A DNA stretch of 9,976 bases from an uncultured Angelakisella sp. (GTDB lineage: Bacteria; Bacillota; Clostridia; Oscillospirales; Ruminococcaceae), in the NCBI GenBank assembly GCA_947564495.1, contig CANOCD010000027.1, positions 1-9,976 of the forward strand. Reading direction: 5' to 3'. Below are positions 6,491-9,976 of this stretch, in pieces. The notes beneath the pieces are model-generated. The model made no database searches, was not told the origin of the DNA, and saw only the letters and a program-made list of their open reading frames with translations. The stretch's first letter is position 1. Each line of letters opens with the position of its first letter. A program made the translations under genes and the position numbers.

Positions 6491-6937
6491 TCAGATGGTG
6501 TAGTCGTTCTCTTCTTTCAGCTCCATGGCCTGCTGAAAGACGTTTTTGATGACCCGCAGGATCAGCCCCATAAAAGCAGCGGCGGCGGCCACCAGGAGGA
6601 AGTAGAAGAGAGCGGCGGTAAAGACCAGGCAGACCGCCGCCACGATCATGCAGCACCAGGAGCACCGGCGCAGCAGGGCGATGTTCCCGGCGGTAAAAGC
6701 CTCCCCCCGGGAGATGGCCGCCAGCAGCCGGTCCAACGACCAGAGCAGCACCGCCGCCGGCCCGGCGCAGCAGTAGAAGGCGGCGCTGATCCGCCCCACG
6801 AACACCGGCCTGCCCCCTGTGGCCTCGATGAACCAGGCCACCAGCCGGGGGACCGTGAACAGCCCCAAGGCCAGCAGGACCAGAAAAAGCCGGGTGAACA
6901 CCACCGAAAGCCGGATCGAGGTATCCTTTGTCCACAT
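6491..6937 (-). CDS. DUF2975 family small membrane protein
   Basis: A 148-residue membrane protein. It begins MWTKDTSIRLSVVFTRLFL, matching the usual start of DUF2975 proteins. Hydrophobic segments lie at about 11-36, 49-68, 93-112 and 113-131, giving four membrane helices. The loop AISRGEAFTAGNIALLRRCSW (74-94) is the family's conserved signature between helices two and three. The C-terminus (ELKEENDYTI) is short and charged. The start at 6937 is preceded by AAAAGGAG nine bases upstream, and the promoter at 6972-7000 lies outside it, which rules out the longer open frame reaching 7240. It is the first gene of the operon and is followed by the XRE regulator. By inference from this stable pairing it may sense a membrane signal or hold the regulator inactive; no biochemical role is established for it here. 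Confidence 0.9.
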   Translation of the reverse strand: MWTKDTSIRLSVVFTRLFLVLLALGLFTVPRLVAWFIEATGGRPVFVGRISAAFYCCAGPAAVLLWSLDRLLAAISRGEAFTAGNIALLRRCSWCCMIVAAVCLVFTAALFYFLLVAAAAAFMGLILRVIKNVFQQAMELKEENDYTI

Positions 6938-6971
6938 ATCGCAACACTCCTTTTGTCCTTTCGCTGTCCCT

Positions 6972-7000
6972 ATGATACCATGGAAAAAATTGAAAGTCAA
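6972..7000 (-). promoter_or_regulatory. Strong sigma-A promoter of the DUF2975/XRE/DUF4173 operon
   Basis: On the minus strand TTGACT (6995-7000) and TATCAT (6972-6977) are spaced by exactly 17 bases, each one mismatch from consensus. The start would fall near 6965, leaving about 27 bases with AAAAGGAG before the ATG. An AT-rich palindromic block lies directly upstream of the -35 box. Confidence 0.75.
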
Positions 7001-7001
7001 T

Positions 7002-7039
7002 ATATTTTTATCGAAAAACAATAAAAATATTCCGATAAA
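7002..7039. repeat. Nested inverted repeats, candidate operator or UP element
   Basis: Two perfect inverted repeats overlap with different centres. ATATTTTTAT (7002-7011) pairs with ATAAAAATAT (7021-7030), centre near 7016. TTTATCG (7007-7013) pairs with CGATAAA (7033-7039), centre near 7023. The block begins two bases upstream of the -35 box of the minus-strand operon. It may bind the XRE regulator or act as an AT-rich UP element; neither is shown. Confidence 0.6.
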
Positions 7040-7169
7040 CAGAAATTTCGCAGGACACGCCGGCACGGGGCGCCCGGGATGCCCCGCCGCCCCCGCCAAG
7101 GGTTGCCCCGGGGCCTTTGGGCTTTTGAGGAAACAGCGGGTCACTCTTGAAAAACTGTTCAATTTCCTC

Positions 7170-7198
7170 TTTCCTTCCGTGAAAAAATCTGGTAAAAT
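7170..7198 (+). promoter_or_regulatory. Extended -10 promoter of the HAD-ptsI-ptsH operon
   Basis: TAAAAT (7193-7198) is preceded by TGG (7190-7192), forming an extended -10. The -35 region 17 bases away (TTTCCT, 7170-7175) is poor. Transcription would start near 7205, about 35 bases before the ATG. I see no catabolite-responsive cre-like box with confidence. Confidence 0.5.
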
Positions 7199-7239
7199 AA
7201 AGATGTTGGAAGAAAACACCGGAAAGAGGAACAAAACCA

Positions 7240-7902
7240 ATGGGTAAGATAAAAGCGGTGATCTTCGATATGGACGGCCTGATGATCGACTCGGAGCGGA
7301 TGACCGGCGCCTTCCGCCGCCAGGCCCTGGCCGAGCGGGGCATCCCCTACCAGGACCTCACCGCCCTGGTCATGGGCCATAACGACCGGGAGGTACGGGC
7401 CATCCACATGGAGCGGTACGGGCCGGACTACCCCTACGACGAGGTCCGGGCCCGCATCCGCCAGCTGTGGGACCAGTACCTGGCGGAAAACCCCGTCCCC
7501 GCCAAACCCGGCCTGTACGAACTGCTGGACTACCTGAAAGGCCGGGGGCTCCCTATGGCGGTGGCCACCTCCACCTCCCGGGCCTCGGCACAGCGCACCC
7601 TGGAGCGGGGCGGCATCGCCCCCTACCTTTCCGCCACCGTCTTCGGGGATATGGTGGAACGCTCCAAGCCGGCGCCGGACATCTTTCTGGCCGCCGCCTC
7701 CGCCCTGGGGGCGGAACCCGCATCCTGTATGGTCCTGGAGGACAGCCCCGCCGGCATCACGGCGGCACACCGGGCGGGGATGCTGCCGGTGATGATCCCC
7801 GACCTCATCCAGCCTGACCCGGAATTGGAAAAGATCCTGTTCGGCCGCTTTGAGCGGCTGGATCAGGTCATTATGATGATGGAAAGAAGGAAGGAGCTAT
7901 GA
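7240..7902 (+). CDS. HAD-superfamily phosphatase (beta-phosphoglucomutase-like subfamily)
   Basis: A 220-residue haloacid dehalogenase-type hydrolase acting on a small phosphorylated metabolite. All four HAD motifs are present: motif I FDMDGLMIDSE with nucleophile Asp10 and acid/base Asp12; motif II ATSTS (109-113); motif III Lys143 in RSKPAPDIF; motif IV LEDSPAG with Glu167 and Asp168 for magnesium. The helical cap between motifs I and II (about 17-85) places it in subfamily IA, with the beta-phosphoglucomutase/sugar-phosphatase group. Substrate cannot be read from the sequence. AAAGAGGA lies eight bases before the ATG. Its stop overlaps the ptsI start (ATGA), so the two are translationally coupled. 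That context favours a sugar-phosphate substrate linked to PTS uptake. A mutase function is the main alternative; Thr/Ser at motif II suits either. Confidence 0.9.
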   Translation: MGKIKAVIFDMDGLMIDSERMTGAFRRQALAERGIPYQDLTALVMGHNDREVRAIHMERYGPDYPYDEVRARIRQLWDQYLAENPVPAKPGLYELLDYLKGRGLPMAVATSTSRASAQRTLERGGIAPYLSATVFGDMVERSKPAPDIFLAAASALGAEPASCMVLEDSPAGITAAHRAGMLPVMIPDLIQPDPELEKILFGRFERLDQVIMMMERRKEL

Positions 7903-9626
7903 TGGAGTACAAAGGCAACCCCGTTTCGGAAGGGGTCGCGGTGGGAAAGGTGTACCTTTATCAGCCCTACGTTCCCCAGGCGGTCGAGGGGGAGATCCCC
8001 GAGGGGGAGGCCCCCGCCGCCATCGCCCGGTACGAATCCCTGCTGGCCGCCGCCAAGGAGGAGCTGGCGGAGATCCGCCGCCGCCTGGAGGCCGCCGGAA
8101 ACGGCGACAAGGCCAAGATCTTCACCGCCCACAACGACATCCTCTTTGACGTGGCCATGGACGAGGAGATCCGGGACAAGATCGAGTACGACTTCATGAC
8201 CCCGGAGTGGGCCATCCACAAGGTGTACGAGAAGTTCATCAAGCTCCTTTCCAAGGCCAAGGACGACCTGATCCGGGAGCGGGTGGCCGACCTGCGGGAC
8301 GTGAAGAACCGCCTGCTCCGCATCGCCGCCGGGGTGCCGGAAAAGAACCTGGCCGCCCTGGAGGAGCCGGTCATCGTGGTGGCCCACGACCTGCTGCCCT
8401 CGGATACCGCCACCCTGGACCGGGAACGGGTCCTGGCCCTGGTCACCGAGGTGGGGGGCGCCACCTCCCACAGCGCCATCATCGCCCGAAGCTACGAGAT
8501 CCCCGCCCTCCTGGGGGTGGACGGCATCCTCTCCAAGCTGGCCCACGGCCAGGAGGCCGCCGTGGACGCCATCGCCGGGGTCCTTGTCGCCGACCCCGAC
8601 CCGGAGGTCAAGGCCGGCTTTGCCAAAAAGCGGGAGGACTTCCTCCGCCGCCGGGCCGAGGAGAAGAAGTTCCTCCCCCTGCCCCCCAAAATGGCCGACG
8701 GGACGGTCCTCCCCGTCCATCTCAACCTGGGCTCCGCCAGCGATCAGGAGCTGGCCGGGGCGGCCTACACCGACGGGGTGGGCCTGTTCCGCACCGAGTT
8801 CATCTACATGGGCAAGGAGCAGCTCCCCACCGAGGAGGAGCAGTACGAAATTTACAAGAAGATCCTCACCGCCTTCGGCGACCGCCCGGTGACCCTGCGG
8901 ACCCTGGACATCGGCGGGGACAAGAAGCTCCAGTGCATGGAGCTGCCGGTGGAGGAGAACCCCTTCCTGGGCAACCGGGCCCTGCGGCTCTGCTTCTCCA
9001 TGCCGGAGGTGTTCCTTACCCAGCTCCGGGCGGCCCTCCGGGCCTCGGTCCACGGCAACCTGTGGATCATGTTCCCCATGGTGGGGAGCCTGGACGACAT
9101 CCGCCGGGCCAAGGGATTCGTGGAAACGGCCAAGAAGCAGCTGGAGGAGCGGGGCGTTCCTTACAGCAAGGACGTGAAGATCGGCATCATGATCGAGATC
9201 CCCTCCATCGCCCTCATCGCCGACCTGGCGGCCAAGGAAGTGGACTTCGCCAGCATCGGCACCAACGACCTCACCCAGTACGCCACCGCCGTGGACCGGA
9301 TGAACCCGGCCCTCCGGGAGTATTACCAGAGTTACCACCCCGCCCTGTTCCGCCTCATCGGGTACGTCATCGAGTCCTTCGCCAAGGAGGGCAAGCCGGT
9401 GAGCGTCTGCGGGGAGATGGGGGGCGACCCCTATGCCGCCGCCGTCCTGGCGGGCCTGGGCATCAGCAAGCTGAGCATGGGCCTGGCCTCGGTGGCCCGG
9501 ATCAAGAAGCTGCTCTCCGGCCTGACCATGGAGAAGGCCCGGGAGCTGGCGGGCAAGGCCCGCTCCCTCCCCACCGGCCAGGAGGTGGAATCCTATCTGA
9601 AAGCCCAGCTGGAGCCGCTTCTCTAG
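7899..9626 (+). CDS. ptsI: PTS Enzyme I (phosphoenolpyruvate-protein phosphotransferase)
   Basis: Enzyme I takes phosphate from phosphoenolpyruvate onto a histidine and passes it to HPr, feeding all PTS sugar transporters. At 575 residues it is full length. The N-terminal HPr-binding and swivelling domains (about 1-230) contain active-site His191 in GGATSHSAIIARSYEIPALLG. The C-terminal TIM-barrel PEP-binding domain (about 265-575) has GLFRTEFIYM (295-304), TLDIGGDK (335-342), SIGTNDLTQYATAVDR (452-467) and catalytic Cys504 in VCGEMGGD. At 359 (PFLGNRALR) an Asn stands where E. coli and B. subtilis have an aromatic residue. Two starts are possible: ATG at 7899 overlaps the HAD stop but is two bases from AAGGAG (7891-7896), while ATG at 7902 is five bases away and may be the real one. 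HPr follows 45 bases later. Identification is very secure. Confidence 0.97.
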   Translation: MMEYKGNPVSEGVAVGKVYLYQPYVPQAVEGEIPEGEAPAAIARYESLLAAAKEELAEIRRRLEAAGNGDKAKIFTAHNDILFDVAMDEEIRDKIEYDFMTPEWAIHKVYEKFIKLLSKAKDDLIRERVADLRDVKNRLLRIAAGVPEKNLAALEEPVIVVAHDLLPSDTATLDRERVLALVTEVGGATSHSAIIARSYEIPALLGVDGILSKLAHGQEAAVDAIAGVLVADPDPEVKAGFAKKREDFLRRRAEEKKFLPLPPKMADGTVLPVHLNLGSASDQELAGAAYTDGVGLFRTEFIYMGKEQLPTEEEQYEIYKKILTAFGDRPVTLRTLDIGGDKKLQCMELPVEENPFLGNRALRLCFSMPEVFLTQLRAALRASVHGNLWIMFPMVGSLDDIRRAKGFVETAKKQLEERGVPYSKDVKIGIMIEIPSIALIADLAAKEVDFASIGTNDLTQYATAVDRMNPALREYYQSYHPALFRLIGYVIESFAKEGKPVSVCGEMGGDPYAAAVLAGLGISKLSMGLASVARIKKLLSGLTMEKARELAGKARSLPTGQEVESYLKAQLEPLL

Positions 9627-9671
9627 CGGTTTCGTGAGCGACAAAATACAAACAAATCGGAGGAGACGCCC

Positions 9672-9944
9672 ATGTACAGCAAACGCACCACCATCAAGAA
9701 CCAGACCGGACTCCACGCCCGCCCCGCATCCGAGTTTATCGCCATGGCCAGCAAATTCAGCTCCCGGATCACCATCAAGAAGCTCAGCGAGGACGAGGAC
9801 GCCAACGCCAAGTCCATCGTCATGCTCCTGGCCCTGGGCCTTGCCATGGGGGAGGAAGTGGAGATCGTGGCCAAGGGCGACGACGAGGTGGAGGCGGTGG
9901 ACAGCCTCATCGCCCTCATCGACAGCAAGTTCGGGGAGGACTAG
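9672..9944 (+). CDS. ptsH: Phosphocarrier protein HPr
   Basis: HPr receives phosphate from Enzyme I on a histidine and gives it to sugar-specific EIIA proteins; in Firmicutes it is also phosphorylated on a serine by HPr kinase to drive catabolite repression. The 90-residue protein has the active-site motif QTGLHARPASEF with His15 at the classic position. The regulatory serine is in NAKSIVMLLALG at Ser48; it is Ser46 in B. subtilis, so the loop before it (KKLSEDEDANAK) is about two residues longer and more acidic. The residues after Ser (IVMLL) differ from the usual IMGVM. A GGAGGAG ribosome binding site lies eight bases before the ATG. It is the last gene of the HAD-ptsI-ptsH unit inside the window; no terminator is visible in the final 32 bases, so the operon may continue. 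Confidence 0.95.
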   Translation: MYSKRTTIKNQTGLHARPASEFIAMASKFSSRITIKKLSEDEDANAKSIVMLLALGLAMGEEVEIVAKGDDEVEAVDSLIALIDSKFGED

Positions 9945-9976
9945 TTTCCCGGCTCCTGCCGAAAGACAAAGCAAAG

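Larger units (their letters stand above)
6938..7239. other. Divergent intergenic region between DUF2975 and HAD operons
   Basis: This gap of about 300 bases holds the minus-strand promoter (6972-7000), an AT-rich block with nested inverted repeats (7002-7039), and the plus-strand promoter region (7170-7198). The stretch from about 7055 to 7125 is very GC-rich with short self-complementary pieces (for example CGGGGC with GCCCCG near 7065-7086). It has no convincing gene, RNA or T-run terminator. Confidence 0.7.

Noticed and set aside
7055..7125. GC-rich self-complementary patches as a structured RNA or terminator
   Set aside because: Short pairings are expected in such GC-rich DNA, no T-run follows, and no known RNA motif is visible.
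7147..7198. TTGAAA at 7147-7152 as the -35 of the HAD-ptsI-ptsH promoter
   Set aside because: The distance to TAAAAT is 40 bases, far beyond a workable spacer; the extended -10 explains the promoter better.
6938..7240. Upstream extension of the DUF2975 protein to a start near 7240 (249 residues)
   Set aside because: The extension would contain the operon promoter and the palindromes, and the family normally begins MWTK at 6937.
7863..9974. A 703-codon minus-strand open frame opposite ptsI and ptsH
   Set aside because: It is antisense to two certain genes, its translation is Gly/Val/Leu/His-rich low-information sequence, and it arises from GC-rich third positions.

Overview
The window reads as chromosomal DNA of a GC-rich Clostridia/Oscillospiraceae-type Firmicute. 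The signs are strong GGAGG-type ribosome binding sites, near-consensus sigma-A promoters in AT-rich gaps, a Bacillus-type MetA, a Gram-positive PTS pair, and small DUF2975 and YozG-like proteins typical of Firmicutes. It is protein-dense. I saw no rRNA, tRNA, CRISPR array, insertion sequence or prophage gene.

Layout, left to right. (1) A lipoprotein gene of unknown function on the minus strand, cut by the left window edge. (2) Divergent from it, metA on the plus strand, the first committed step of methionine synthesis; its active-site residues predict an O-acetyltransferase. (3) A plus-strand unit of three short-spaced genes: a stand-alone Smr-domain protein, a membrane metallopeptidase-like DUF3810 protein with HELAH, and a PIN/NYN-like nuclease-fold protein. 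A strong bidirectional terminator follows. (4) Converging on that terminator, a minus-strand operon (read right to left): a DUF2975 small membrane protein, a 76-residue YozG-type XRE regulator starting at TTG, and a multi-pass DUF4173-like membrane protein. Its promoter fits the consensus well and abuts an AT-rich block with two nested inverted repeats. (5) Divergent from this, a plus-strand operon of a HAD-family phosphatase, ptsI (Enzyme I, ATGA overlap) and ptsH (HPr), the shared phosphorelay of the sugar phosphotransferase system.

Most of the window is core metabolism and housekeeping. The part that looks least described is the DUF2975/XRE/DUF4173 operon, which has the layout of a membrane-linked transcription regulator with its own membrane target and a palindromic operator candidate. 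The Smr/DUF3810/PIN unit is the second point of interest: two nucleic-acid-acting folds around a membrane metallopeptidase. Very long open frames opposite metA, ptsI and the DUF4173 gene are by-products of high-GC codon use and are not annotated.
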